A DNA stretch of 64,000 bases from Corynebacterium jeikeium (GCA_003955985.1 CP033784.1:1860001-1924000); one strand, 5' to 3'; shown: positions 33,326-42,470, counted from the stretch's first letter. The notes: a model not told the origin generated them from the letters alone. Numbers and translations: made by a program.

Positions 33326-34853
33326 CCCTTTAGCCGTACACGCAATCACCTCATGTGTGTACGGCCACGCGGCGTGACGACGTACAGCCGTCACGTTTGA
33401 TGTCGCCACACACCCCGCTCGCAAGGGCGGGGTTTTCGCGTGTGTGCGGGTGGCTGCGGCACCGCTACACGTGACACTGTCACGATGCTTGCGCCGGTAT
33501 CGGCGACGGGGCATATACACGTCTGCCCCGTCGCCTGGATCATCCGCCACATGGCTGGCGGTATGTCGCGCTGCTGTCATGCGCGGTTTTGGCCGGCATA
33601 GTCTTGTATGGATGTGAAATATGCCGAAGACGGGGCCGTGGGTGCAGCAAAGACAGCAGCGTGGACAGAGCAGATTTCAGCAGCTGTGCTGCTGAAGATG
33701 CAACCGCGACGGCAGATGGTATGCGGCGCATGCCGCATAATGCCGCGTCGTGAGATACGCCAATATCCATCTCGGCAGGCTTGCCGTGATGGAGCGTTTC
33801 GTGATGACCCAAACACGACACATCGATGCTGGCATATCCGAATGTATATCAACGGGATATATCGGATTGCCGGCAGTGTCGTGATGCAGAGCATGGGTCA
33901 TCACACAAGGTGCAGCGCCAGCTGCACTATTGGGCATCTTGACCGGAGCGCAAGCGGAGGGCAAGACAGCACCAGCCAGACCGAGCGAGCGAGGTCTGAG
34001 ACTGGGGCTGTAGGGGGCGGCGCGCCAGCGCCGGGCACCGGGTTATGCGAGCGCCAGCGAGCAGTAATACCCGGTGCAGTGCCTCGGCTATGCCGAGCGC
34101 CGGAGCGCAGCGGAGGCGTCGCACCCCCTTATGCCCTTTTCCCCCTTCTACCCCTATAACGACAAACATATAGGGGTTTTGACACAGAAGGGGGCTGCGA
34201 CCTGCGTGTTTCGGGTCTTAAAGTGGTCTTCGACCCTTACCCGAAACGGCCCGTTGATGCGCGAAGCGCACATGGTGCCTACGCAAAACCTGCAGGTCGC
34301 CACGCTGTGCGCACCACATACGGCTACGTCCGTTGTATGTCGGTCTTAAAGTAAGGGCCGATGACGGGTGGAAACGCCGCTTGCGGCGTCTTCCCGCGTC
34401 ATCGCGCACGCCGTGTGCAACGTGAGCTTGCGAACGTGCCACGGCGTCGAACTGAACGGCAAGACCGACATCGCCTACGTGGTGCGCACAGCCACACCCT
34501 GCACCGTGACACCGCCGTTAGGCGGTTATTGCAGGGTGGTGAAAATCCCGCAGCGAGCCATCCGCCGCCAGGCGGTGTTGATGCTGCTGCGGGGGTAACG
34601 ACACGGGCTGAGTAACACACTCCATATCGGCCCGTGCCATAAGCACAGTATCGGTGCAGACGCATCACGCTCGCGGCGGAGATATGCGCGCAAGCGCATG
34701 TAATGAGCACCGCCAGCGACGTGTGTTTCGCAGCGCGTCGCGCTGCAGCAGATCCAGCGGCAGCTGTTGATGCAAATGTGTAGCGCCGCGACTCGATTGG
34801 TTCATCTTTGTGGCAGCGGCTGTACGGCCCTGTGGCGGCCGTAGACGCCTCGG
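33326..34853. other. Gene-poor plasmid segment rich in inverted repeats
   Basis: No convincing gene is present in this 1.5-kb stretch; open frames here lack recognisable domains. It contains many palindromes: GCCGTACAC/GTGTACGGC near 33332-33363, a long near-palindrome at 34360-34403 (GATGACG...CGTCATC with CGCCGC-TT-GCGGCG inside), several CCGCC-NNNN-GGCGG hairpins (34512-34580) and TACGGCC/GGCCGTA near 34821-34841. It ends just before the relaxase gene, where an oriT would be expected. Confidence 0.5.
34141..34194 (+). other. Candidate origin of transfer (nested inverted repeats)
   Basis: Two perfect 9-bp inverted repeats are nested: outer CCCCCTTCT (34141-34149) with AGAAGGGGG (34186-34194), inner ACCCCTATA (34150-34158) with TATAGGGGT (34169-34177), around an ACGACAAACA loop. 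It lies 660 bp upstream of the MobV-like relaxase gene. Relaxase nick regions commonly have such repeats, but the nick site is not identified. Confidence 0.5.
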
Positions 34854-36200
34854 ATGGACGGAGTGCGCGTGCAGAAGAACAGTTTCAAGACGTCGCTGTT
34901 CGTCGTGTATCTGCCGAAGTCGATGTGCAAGGAGATCCCCGACTACTACACCAGTGAGGTGGACGGGCGCGAAGTGAAACGTCCGCGCTATGTCGCCCGC
35001 GACTACGAGGAAGCAAAGCAGTACCTCGAAGAGTCAATGCGCTGGCTTGCAGAAAACTTCATCCCCGGCGGTATCGACGCAGTCGCTGGCGGTGATATGA
35101 ACTTTGACGAATCAACGCCACACATCCAGTTCCAGGCGGATACGTTCTCACCGAAGCCCGAAGATCCCGACAAGCTCCGTTGCCGCCCCGGCATCGCGTA
35201 CAACACTGACACCTCAGTGCGGTACACATCCGGCCCGAAGAAGGGCAAGCAGATCTCGGGTAACCAGAAGTTCATCGACGCGCAACGGGGCCTGCGCGAA
35301 CACATGCACTCGCTCGGCTATCCGGTGGAACTAGAAGTCTCCGAACGTCATGACGAGTCACTCAACCTCGACCGCTACACCGAGCAACAAGACCGGGAGC
35401 GCGATCTCGCCAAGCGCGAGGATGATGTGGAAGTCAAGAAGCGATCCGTGCAGCGCGACATGGACGCAATTGATCGTGACCGCGAGCAGGCTGCTAAGGA
35501 ACTTGAACAGGCGCAAGAAGCCCGCGAAGCAGCCCAGCGCGTACAGGAGAATGCTGAAGCACAGGCTCGCGAGGTTGCCGAGCGTGTGCTCAAGGAAGCA
35601 CGCGAGAAGGCCGAGCAAGAAGCCGAAGAGATCCGCAGCGAAGCACGCAAGGATGCTGAGCAGGAGTTGGGCCTGGCCGAAGCGCAAGCAGACGAGCTGC
35701 TCGAACGAGCCGAAGAGACTGCGCGGGCCAAGGCGGGCGATATTACAGCCGCAGCTCGCAGCGAAGCAGAGACGATCACTCGCAAGACCGACGAGGCCCG
35801 TAAGCAGGCTGAGCGCGACGCCGAGACGATCCGCAGCAAAGCACGAGATGAGGCCACGAGCATCCGCGACGAGGCCACACGCGACGCTGCAGTAACGCGC
35901 AAGGATGCCCGCGATGAGGCTGATCAGATCCGCCGCAACGCGCACACGGACGCCGAAGATGAAGCCGCCATCATCATCGAAGAAGCGGTGAAGTCAGGAC
36001 AACAGTTGGAGCACTTGGATAAGAAGTTCCTGGTGCAAGAACTGCATCGCAGCCCAGAGTTGCTTGAGCGTTACACGCTGTTCAGGCAGTCGCAGACCTC
36101 AGGCAAGAAGGGCGGGGCGCAGCAGCGTGCACGCGAGCGCATCGAGAAGCGCCGCCAGCAGCAACAGCAGCGTGATCGTGATGGCGGTATGGAGTTGTAG
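34854..36200 (+). CDS. MobV-like relaxase / plasmid mobilisation protein, N-terminus short
   Basis: This 448-residue protein has the relaxase core motif at residues 81-93, DMNFDESTPHIQF, matching the MobV HxDExTPHxH pattern. The first His is replaced by Asn and the last by Gln. A stop codon lies 12 bp upstream of the ATG, so the usual N-terminal motif I of MobV is absent; the gene may be truncated or a divergent type. Residues about 180-400 form a long charged coiled coil with repeated DEARKQAERDAETIRSKA-like units, and the tail is Gln/Arg-rich. It would nick at oriT to mobilise the plasmid. Confidence 0.65.
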   Translation: MDGVRVQKNSFKTSLFVVYLPKSMCKEIPDYYTSEVDGREVKRPRYVARDYEEAKQYLEESMRWLAENFIPGGIDAVAGGDMNFDESTPHIQFQADTFSPKPEDPDKLRCRPGIAYNTDTSVRYTSGPKKGKQISGNQKFIDAQRGLREHMHSLGYPVELEVSERHDESLNLDRYTEQQDRERDLAKREDDVEVKKRSVQRDMDAIDRDREQAAKELEQAQEAREAAQRVQENAEAQAREVAERVLKEAREKAEQEAEEIRSEARKDAEQELGLAEAQADELLERAEETARAKAGDITAAARSEAETITRKTDEARKQAERDAETIRSKARDEATSIRDEATRDAAVTRKDARDEADQIRRNAHTDAEDEAAIIIEEAVKSGQQLEHLDKKFLVQELHRSPELLERYTLFRQSQTSGKKGGAQQRARERIEKRRQQQQQRDRDGGMEL

Positions 36201-36339
36201 CACTGCTCTCCCCTGCCCTGTACGGCCTTCTGCGGGCCTAACAGGGGGCCGTCGGCGTCGTAGGTCATTGGCGGCGGGTAAACGGCTGGTATTCAGCGAA
36301 AATCGAAGAAATCTCGGCTAGGCGGGGCCGGTGTCACTA

Positions 36340-36720
36340 CGTTGCGCAGTGAATTGGCCTGTTGAGTGGCGGAGATAGTGCGCAGCACGTCGGTGTGTAC
36401 GACGGGGCATGTGCTGCGCAGAAGAGATGTCCGTAGAAGGGCCGACAGAATGTCGTTGTCATTCTGTTGCGTAGTAAAGGTGTCAATAGGATGACAAACC
36501 ACTTCACTGCCCAATTCACATGTCATTAAAGTGACAGGGCATTTGATTGCGCAGTAAACGTGTCGATGAAATGGGTGCCCAATACACAGTGCAACCTACG
36601 TGTTAATGAAATGTCACAGACACTACATAGTGCAGTGAGTTGCGCAGCAGAAACGCCAGTAAAAGCACCGCACCACTGCACCGTAAAACTGCACAAGTGA
36701 TTCGCAGCAAATTGGCGTGT
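36340..36720 (+). repeat. Degenerate repeats with TTGCGCAGTAAA core
   Basis: Five related units appear in a 380-bp gap: GTTGCGCAGTGAATTGGCC (36341), GTTGCGTAGTAAAGGTGTC (36469), GATTGCGCAGTAAACGTGTC (36547), GTTGCGCAGCAGAAACGCC (36638) and GATTCGCAGCAAATTGGCG (36700), several followed by AATGAAATG or GATGAAATGG. They may be iterons or partition sites between the relaxase and ssb genes. No gene is seen in 36201-36769. Confidence 0.5.
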
Positions 36721-36732
36721 GAAATGGTTGAA

Positions 36733-36761
36733 AAAATAACCCCGCAGGTTTCCCTGCGGGG
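36733..36761 (-). terminator. Terminator of ssb
   Basis: A 9-bp stem CCCCGCAGG/CCTGCGGGG (36740-36748 with 36753-36761), read on the minus strand, is followed by TTATTTTTT. It ends the ssb transcript 9 bp after the ssb stop. Confidence 0.85.
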
Positions 36762-36769
36762 TTTCGTAG

Positions 36770-37195
36770 TTAGAACGGTACTTCTTCGCCCTCAGCGCCA
36801 GCCAGGGCGGCGGTCGCCGCCTCGCCTCCGCGACGGGCAGCGCGAGCAGCGGACTCCTTCTTGGAATCGATCAGCTGCACCGTGTCGATGCGCGCCACCA
36901 GCGGGTACTGCTTCACACCGTCCTTGTCGGTGTAGACGTCGGTCTTGAGCGAGTAGCTCACCGCAACGCGATCGCCGGAGCCGATGCAGCCGAACACACC
37001 GGGGTTCGCGGCGTCCTGGACGTAGCCGGTCAGCTCCACGATCTCGCTTTCCACCTTGCCGGTGGACTTGTTCTTGAAGGTGTTGCGCGCATAGACGCTG
37101 AGCTTCACCGTCGCGCCGCCGTTTGCGTGCTCGAACAGCTTGGGTGCGCGAGCTGCGTTGCCGACGATGGTGCCGTTGTTGAAGGGGTTGGACAT
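36770..37195 (-). CDS. ssb: Single-stranded DNA-binding protein (plasmid type)
   Basis: This 141-residue protein has an OB-fold SSB domain (TIVGNAARAPKLFEHANGGA, VKLSVYARNTF, VELTGYVQDAA, GDRVAVSYSL) and ends with the acidic tip GEEVPF, which recruits replication partners as DDDIPF does in chromosomal SSB. Plasmid-borne ssb genes support single-strand DNA handling during transfer or replication. It is not the chromosomal copy, judged by position. RBS AAGGAG precedes the ATG. Confidence 0.85.
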   Translation of the reverse strand: MSNPFNNGTIVGNAARAPKLFEHANGGATVKLSVYARNTFKNKSTGKVESEIVELTGYVQDAANPGVFGCIGSGDRVAVSYSLKTDVYTDKDGVKQYPLVARIDTVQLIDSKKESAARAARRGGEAATAALAGAEGEEVPF

Positions 37196-37286
37196 GTTGG
37201 TTCTCCTTACGTGAGTGGGTGTGATTTGCCGTGCAATTTGGGTACTTAAGCAGCTGCTTTGCTGCTGCGGGGCGGTTGCGCTGTCG

Positions 37287-37430
37287 TTACAACACTGCCC
37301 AGGGCAGCGGTGTGCCTGCCGCCTCTAGGTCGCGCAGTTCTTGTGCTGCGCCCGGATCGGCGTCCTCGCCGTCGATGCCGTCGGCGAGCTGGTAGAGCAG
37401 TTCCAGGTCGGTGTGGGTGATGTCGCGCAT
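37287..37430 (-). CDS. 47-residue acidic protein between ssb and DUF4192 gene
   Basis: A short frame encodes MRDITHTDLELLYQLADGID followed by GEDADPGAAQ and a PLPWAVL end. It is preceded by AAGGAGG 7 bp before the ATG, a very good ribosome site. It is acidic and helix-rich, with no known domain. It lies between ssb and the DUF4192 gene in the same orientation. The protein is small, but the RBS and codon use support it. Confidence 0.55.
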   Translation of the reverse strand: MRDITHTDLELLYQLADGIDGEDADPGAAQELRDLEAAGTPLPWAVL

Positions 37431-37551
37431 CACGTGCCTCCTTGTTCGGATTGATGGTCAATCCGTCTGTTGGAGACAGCTCTGCTGTCTAAAGGTCACT
37501 CCCCTGCCTCGTTGCGGTGTCTGTCGTCGCAAGCCAAGGCCCCGCGAGAAA

Positions 37552-37581
37552 AAGAAACCCCGTTGCATTGCTACAACGGGG
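37552..37581 (-). terminator. Terminator of the DUF4192 gene
   Basis: An 8-bp stem CCCCGTTG/CAACGGGG (37558-37565 with 37574-37581), read on the minus strand, is followed by TTTCTTTTTCTC. It lies 10 bp after the stop of the DUF4192 gene. Confidence 0.8.
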
Positions 37582-37590
37582 TGTGTGGTG

Positions 37591-38613
37591 CTACTCGGCA
37601 AACAAGATCGTGCGGGTCTTCTCAGCGCCCTCGCGGACAAGCTCGACCATCCGCTCGCCCTGGCCGATATCGATCAGCTTCGCCACCAGCGACGGGAAGT
37701 TCTCGTCTGGCCCGATCTCGGTGGCTCGCTGCGCAGCCACGCCAGCTAGCCCCGGCTGGCCTGTGGCGTGCGCGAGCACTGCGACAGTGGCGGTGAGCTG
37801 CGAGCGCATGCCTGGCCAGCTCGTTGGAACAGCGCGCATCACCTGCTCCGCGAACCGTAGGCCCGCCTGCGGGTCATCGAGCAGCGCCGCGAGCAGCGCG
37901 TCTCGCAAGCGCTTTGTAGTGAAGCATTTCAGCGCCGATCGAACAGCGCGCGTGCTCGGCTGGGTTATTCCTGCCGCCGCCTGCTCGTATTCACGCTGCA
38001 GCACGTCTGCGAACATGGGCGGGATATACGCCAGCGCGTCTTCGATGATGTCGGCGTGCTCGGCAGCGTCGATGCCGTGATCGGTGCTGTTCAACCGTGC
38101 CTCGATGTCGTCTTTGCTCGGCTCCGGCAGCTCGCCGGTGTGCTCTAGCATCTGCTGCAGCGCCGCTGATGCGGCGACCTCGCCGACAACGCCGTGGCGC
38201 GGCTCGTCGATGAGCGGATGCTGGTACACAGACCACCATGCAGCCCCGGTGACAATCTCGGGCACCTGCACCACCCCGAGCAGCGGCGGTAGGTGCACTG
38301 CCCCGCTGGTGAGGTACGTGGCCGTCGCGTCAAAGATCGGTTGCGCAATGTCATCGCTGATCATGTACGCGATAACAGCGTCGAGTTCCAGGTGGTTGAT
38401 CCACGCTGCGAACCGCTCGCGGCTCTCGGTGAGCTTCTCCACTGCTTCGTCCAGGTCGAACCGTGCGACCGGGCCGAGGCGGACGGTGTCGACGCCCTCG
38501 TCGTCGACGAAGAACGCGAGGATCAGCGAGTTGTTCGGGTAGAAGCCGAGGATGCCGGGGAGGTTCGCGAGGATCTCACCGTGGGATGCAAGCGTGTGGG
38601 AATGAGTGGACAT
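37591..38613 (-). CDS. DUF4192 domain-containing protein
   Basis: This 340-residue protein matches the actinobacterial DUF4192 family: GEILANLPGILGFYPNNSLI near the N-terminus (residues about 12-31) and two weakly similar alpha/beta halves. No catalytic motif or membrane segment is evident; the function is unknown. DUF4192 genes occur on chromosomes and on plasmids or integrative elements of actinobacteria. I chose ATG 38613, with AAGGAGC upstream, rather than an ATG 99 bp upstream. A terminator follows directly. Confidence 0.75.
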   Translation of the reverse strand: MSTHSHTLASHGEILANLPGILGFYPNNSLILAFFVDDEGVDTVRLGPVARFDLDEAVEKLTESRERFAAWINHLELDAVIAYMISDDIAQPIFDATATYLTSGAVHLPPLLGVVQVPEIVTGAAWWSVYQHPLIDEPRHGVVGEVAASAALQQMLEHTGELPEPSKDDIEARLNSTDHGIDAAEHADIIEDALAYIPPMFADVLQREYEQAAAGITQPSTRAVRSALKCFTTKRLRDALLAALLDDPQAGLRFAEQVMRAVPTSWPGMRSQLTATVAVLAHATGQPGLAGVAAQRATEIGPDENFPSLVAKLIDIGQGERMVELVREGAEKTRTILFAE

Positions 38614-38783
38614 GGCAGTGCTCCTTTGCACGAATACGGGGTGTATGTGGTCAATCCCGTATTCGGCCCGGCTCTGCCGGTCGCAGGCGTATCCCAGCAG
38701 TGCAGCACTCATGTGTGCCGAGCGTCGCTAGCGCAGCCTGATGCCTTCTCGCCGGGTGCGAGCGCTAGCGACGCAGCCTGTGC

Positions 38784-39270
38784 TTAAGCGTCGGCTTCGA
38801 TGCGCTTGAGAGCGCGATAGATCGTCGGCCGCGAGACGTTAAAGGTGCGCGCTACAGCGCTGACGGACTTGCCGCCGTCGATAAGCTCCTTGGCCATCTG
38901 CGCCTGCTCAGCGCTGAGCTTCGGCTTGGGGCCGGCGACCCTGCCCTGTGCGCGGGCGTGCGCCACGCCCTCACGGGTGCGCTGGACAAGCAGGTCACGC
39001 TCCCACTCGGCAAGACTTGCCATGACGTTGATAACCACCTTGTCGGTGGGCTTCGACGTGTCCAGCGCTGGCTCCAACACCTTGACGTTGATGTCACGCT
39101 CGGCGAGGTCAGCGATGGTGTTCACGGTGTCCGCGAGGCTGCGGCCGAGCCTGTCCAAGCGCGTGACAACGAGCGTGTCGTCGGGGCGCATGTACGCCAG
39201 CGCGTCATCAAGACCAGGCCGTTGCCAGTTGGTGCCGGAGATGGTGTCTGAGTAGATGTGGTCCGGGTCG
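38784..39270 (-). pseudogene. Serine resolvase/invertase lacking its N-terminus
   Basis: The minus strand encodes most of a small serine recombinase: CDPDHIYSDTISGTNWQRPG, LVVTRLDRLGRSLADTVNTI, SLAEWERDLLVQRTREGVAH and a C-terminal HTH (KSVSAVARTFNVSRPTIYRA). The first about 40 residues, including the catalytic Ser (normally in YxRVSTxxQ), are missing; sequence similarity begins near 39270 without a start codon. An internal ATG at 39191 would give an inactive 135-residue product that keeps the DNA-binding helix. It may be a remnant of a plasmid resolution system. Confidence 0.7.
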
Positions 39271-39292
39271 CAGCCAGAGCCTGAACGCTCAG

Positions 39293-39829
39293 ATGACTTC
39301 GAGCCTGACTTCTAGCCTGGAACCGCTGGTAGAAGTAGCTGTATCTGAGGCAATGTCGAAAGAGCCTAAGAGCCTGCACGAGGCAGCAGAAGCCTCTAAG
39401 AAGGCTCGCAGCGCTCTGCTCCAGGAGAAGGAGTCCAACGAAAAGCTGCTGGAGAAGATACGTGCAGAGCGCAAAAAGTACAACGACGACATGGAAAAGT
39501 CGAACACGAACTTTATTAAGGCCTGCATGTCTGCCTCGTGGATTGCAGCCAGTGTTCTCTTCGTTGCTATCGCACTCGTTGCTGTCGGAGCCTTGGGGAA
39601 CGGGCTGCTAAGTATGCTCGGCATACCCGACGGCGTGTCTGCCTTGTGGGGTCACGTCCAGGAGGCCAACGGCATCGGCCCAACACTGGGCTGGTTGGCG
39701 TTAACACTTATCGTCATAGGGGTTCTTATAGCGCTTATGACCTGGATGTTGTCCCAGGCTGCGCCGGGTATTGCTCACTTAGTCGAGGAATACCGTCGCA
39801 ATCACCCGAGGAAAGAAACGAACCACTAA
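39293..39829 (+). CDS. Coiled-coil membrane protein of unknown function
   Basis: This 178-residue protein has an N-terminal charged helix predicted to form a coiled coil (residues about 25-70, SKKARSALLQEKESNEKLLE) and two membrane helices (about 78-100 and 133-156). The short C-terminal tail is basic. I do not recognise a family; the layout resembles small mobilisation-associated membrane proteins. A second start at 39353 (MSKEPKSLHEAAEAS) is possible. It is divergent from the resolvase remnant, whose lost N-terminus it replaces. A strong terminator follows. Confidence 0.6.
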   Translation: MTSSLTSSLEPLVEVAVSEAMSKEPKSLHEAAEASKKARSALLQEKESNEKLLEKIRAERKKYNDDMEKSNTNFIKACMSASWIAASVLFVAIALVAVGALGNGLLSMLGIPDGVSALWGHVQEANGIGPTLGWLALTLIVIGVLIALMTWMLSQAAPGIAHLVEEYRRNHPRKETNH

Positions 39830-39871
39830 CTAGAACACGTGCACCGTAAAAAGTAAAAATCCCCACAACAC

Positions 39872-39902
39872 AGCGTAGCGGTTAACCGCTACGCTTCTTT
39901 TA
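39872..39902 (+). terminator. Rho-independent terminator
   Basis: A perfect 10-bp stem AGCGTAGCGG/CCGCTACGCT (39872-39881 with 39886-39895), loop TTAA, is followed by TCTTTT. It terminates the coiled-coil membrane protein gene and may also act for the convergent SulP gene. Confidence 0.85.
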
Positions 39903-39998
39903 TGCTCTTCCTATGCCCCAACTTTGCAACAGCACCAATAAACTGGCGCCCCGGTTATAAGTTGGGGCGCCAAGTCGATGTGCTCGAGTCGGGGGATG

Positions 39999-41558
39999 TT
40001 AGTGGCCGGTGCCAAGCCGGCCAGACAGGCGGTTCAGCCGGTCCTGACTGGGACCGTCGAGCCCGATAATGGACACGGTTTTGCCTCTGTCCTGGAACTT
40101 CTGCGTAATCGCGTCAAAGGTCGCGACCGTGGAGGCATCCCAGATCTCCGCCTCAGTGAGATCAATAGTGATATGACGGGCAGAATCGGTGTAATCAAAG
40201 CGATAAACCAGGTCATTGCTTGATGCCCAAAACAACTGGCCATGCACCCGGTAGGTACGAGTATCAATCTCGCCATCGCCGTCGCCGTCGATATCGGAGA
40301 CCTTTTCAATGGAAGCGATATGTGCCATCCGACGGGCGAACATGATCATCGCGGTGACCACACCCAACACCACACCAATGGCCAGGTTGCTGGTGGCTAG
40401 GGTGGCAATAATCGTCACGGCCATAACAATGGTCTCAGAGACCGGCATGAGTTTAAGGGTGCGTGGATGCACCGAGTGCCAGTCGATGGTGCCGACCGAG
40501 ACCATGATCATGATTGCCACCAGCGCAGCCATCGGGATCATGCCAACGATGTCGCCCAGTGCCAGGACCAGGACCAGCAGGAACACACCGGCTAACAGGG
40601 TGGATAGGCGGGTACGTGCCCCGGATTCGCGGACGTTGATCATGGTTTGACCGATCATCGCGCAGCCACCCATGCCGCCGAAGAAACCGGAGGCAATATT
40701 AGCCACCCCCTGTCCCCAGGATTCACGAGTTTTATCGGAATGAGTGTCGGTGATGTCATCGACGAGCTTGGCGGTCATCAACGATTCCATGAGACCGACC
40801 ACGGCCATGGCCAGGGCATAAGGCGCGATGATCTGCAGGGTCTCCAACGTCCACGGCACGTTCGGAATAAACAGGGACGGTAAGGTCTCCGGCATCTTGC
40901 CCATGTCCGAGACCGTCGGGACAGTCAAACCGGCGGCAATGACCAAACCGGTGAGCACGATAATCGTGACCAGCGGGGCGGGGATCACACTGGTGAGCTT
41001 GGGGAAGAAAATCATGATCACCACACCCAAGCCGACGAGTGGGTAGACTATCCAAGGCACATCAATGAGGTGTTCGAGTTGGGCGGTGAAAATCATAATG
41101 CCCAGTGCATTGACGAAACCCAGCATCACCGATCGGGGGATAAAACGCTGAAGTTTCGCCACACCGAGGGCGCCGAGCACGATTTGTAGGACACCGCCCA
41201 ACAAGACGGTGGCGATGAAATAATCCATCCCGTAACCACGCGCCACAGGAGCAATGACTAGGGCAATAGCCCCGGTGGCGCCGGTGATCATTGCCGGGCG
41301 GCCACCGGTAAAGGCGATCGCAATGGCCATGACTACCGAGGAAAACAGACCCATGGCTGGGTCAACACCGGCAAGGATGGAAAAGGCAATGGCCTCAGGG
41401 ATCAGCGCCAGGGATACCGCCAGTCCGGCCAGAATCTCTATACGGATACGGGCGGGGGAAGAAAATGCGTAACGGAAGGATGCGATGATCCCGGTAGGGG
41501 CATCAGCGCCGTCTGGACTCAGGAGGGGGCGGGGGGCCGCCGTGCTAGTTTCAGTCAT
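39999..41558 (-). CDS. SulP family inorganic anion permease (second copy)
   Basis: This 519-residue inner-membrane permease starts its SulP domain at EILAGLAVSLALIPEAIAFS (residues about 37-56), contains AFTGGRPAMITGATGAIALV and GMGGCAMIGQTMINV, and ends with a STAS domain (VSIIGLDGPSQDRLNRL). It is distinct from the SulP protein at 8555; GMGGCAMIGQ resembles the SLC26/BicA-like branch. It is divergent from a MerR regulator with a dyad between them, so it is probably regulated by that protein. The transported anion is unknown. Confidence 0.85.
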   Translation of the reverse strand: MTETSTAAPRPLLSPDGADAPTGIIASFRYAFSSPARIRIEILAGLAVSLALIPEAIAFSILAGVDPAMGLFSSVVMAIAIAFTGGRPAMITGATGAIALVIAPVARGYGMDYFIATVLLGGVLQIVLGALGVAKLQRFIPRSVMLGFVNALGIMIFTAQLEHLIDVPWIVYPLVGLGVVIMIFFPKLTSVIPAPLVTIIVLTGLVIAAGLTVPTVSDMGKMPETLPSLFIPNVPWTLETLQIIAPYALAMAVVGLMESLMTAKLVDDITDTHSDKTRESWGQGVANIASGFFGGMGGCAMIGQTMINVRESGARTRLSTLLAGVFLLVLVLALGDIVGMIPMAALVAIMIMVSVGTIDWHSVHPRTLKLMPVSETIVMAVTIIATLATSNLAIGVVLGVVTAMIMFARRMAHIASIEKVSDIDGDGDGEIDTRTYRVHGQLFWASSNDLVYRFDYTDSARHITIDLTEAEIWDASTVATFDAITQKFQDRGKTVSIIGLDGPSQDRLNRLSGRLGTGH

Positions 41559-41612
41559 AGATGTCCAATCTTTGAGGGGATAGGTAACTGGGCGAACGCC
41601 CGAAAGGAATCC

Positions 41613-41635
41613 AACCCTCTAGTAACTTTAGGTTT
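41613..41635 (-). promoter_or_regulatory. Probable MerR-family operator for the SulP gene
   Basis: The plus strand reads AACCCTCTAGTAACTTTAGG then TTT, an interrupted dyad (AACCCT...AGGTTT) like the AACC...GGTT operators of MerR-family activators. It lies 55-77 bp upstream of the SulP start and 93 bp upstream of the divergent merR-type gene. Confidence 0.5.
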
Positions 41636-41727
41636 GGTGATGGTGGTCATGGTAGCGGGAGTTTTACTCAACCGCCAACCCAGGCACAGGAACCCGTGGG
41701 CAACATCACCGTGAAGGAGAACAGGCA

Positions 41728-42132
41728 ATGCAAAACAGTAATTTCAAGATCGGCGAGGTCGTTGACCAGACTGGGTTGTCGATTCCCACCTTGCGTTATT
41801 ATGACAACGTCGGCCTGATTACCCCATCGGGGCGTAGCCCTGGTGGGTTCAGGCTTTATAGTGAGGCTGATGTACGTCGTGTTTTGCTGGTGCGACGGAT
41901 GAAACCGCTGGGGTTTACTCTGGATCAGATGCGGGAATTCCTGGAAGCTGCGGAGATTCTTCATAGTTCAGATGGCGGGCAGGACAGTGATACCGCACAG
42001 CAGGCACGGAGTAATGCCAAGGCCACCCTTGCCGACATTCGTGAGGAGACGCGCACCCGCTACGAAAAGCTACGCAAGCAAATTGCCTACGCTGAGGAAT
42101 TCCTCGATCTGGTCAACACCCTGGTACCCTAA
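41728..42132 (+). CDS. MerR family transcriptional regulator
   Basis: This 134-residue regulator has the MerR winged helix (FKIGEVVDQTGLSIPTLRYY, then SPGGFRLYSEADVRRVLLVR) and a long dimerisation helix (about residues 75-130). It contains no cysteines, so it is unlikely to sense a thiophilic metal; the C-terminal helix is short and has no ligand domain. It is divergently paired with the SulP permease, whose promoter dyad it probably binds. RBS AAGGAGAAC precedes the ATG. Confidence 0.8.
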   Translation: MQNSNFKIGEVVDQTGLSIPTLRYYDNVGLITPSGRSPGGFRLYSEADVRRVLLVRRMKPLGFTLDQMREFLEAAEILHSSDGGQDSDTAQQARSNAKATLADIREETRTRYEKLRKQIAYAEEFLDLVNTLVP

Positions 42133-42425
42133 AGTGCCCCCATCCTTCGCAGGGAGAAAGAGACCATCGTATTGAATGCGCTCTGTCGAGTCGCGTTCCA
42201 GATGAAGTGGACGAACGCCCGCGGCCTCTCCGGAGTGGATGGCGATAGTACAGAGGACTTCTGAAATCCGTGCAGACGACTCCTCAAAACGACACAGTCA
42301 TCCAAGGTCACAAAATCGAAAATTGTCACTTAACCCCATCACTTCCAAACCGGCTTAAGTGACAAAATGCCATCGCTAAAGTCCCGATTTGAGTCCCAGG
42401 ACGTGCGCCTTAAGAGAAATAACTA

Positions 42426-42459
42426 AAGCCCCTACCAGTGTTTCTCCTGGTAGGGGCTT
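42426..42459 (-). terminator. Hairpin downstream of the tRNA fragment
   Basis: A perfect 13-bp stem AAGCCCCTACCAG/CTGGTAGGGGCTT (42426-42438 with 42447-42459) lies just after the tRNA-like 3' end (minus strand). It looks like the former tRNA terminator, carried along with the attachment sequence. Confidence 0.7.
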
Positions 42460-42470
42460 GGAAGTTGGTA

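Noticed and set aside
33608..34159. 183-codon frame in the inverted-repeat region before the relaxase
   Set aside because: There is no RBS, and the translation is rich in Cys/Arg and follows palindromes, without family similarity.
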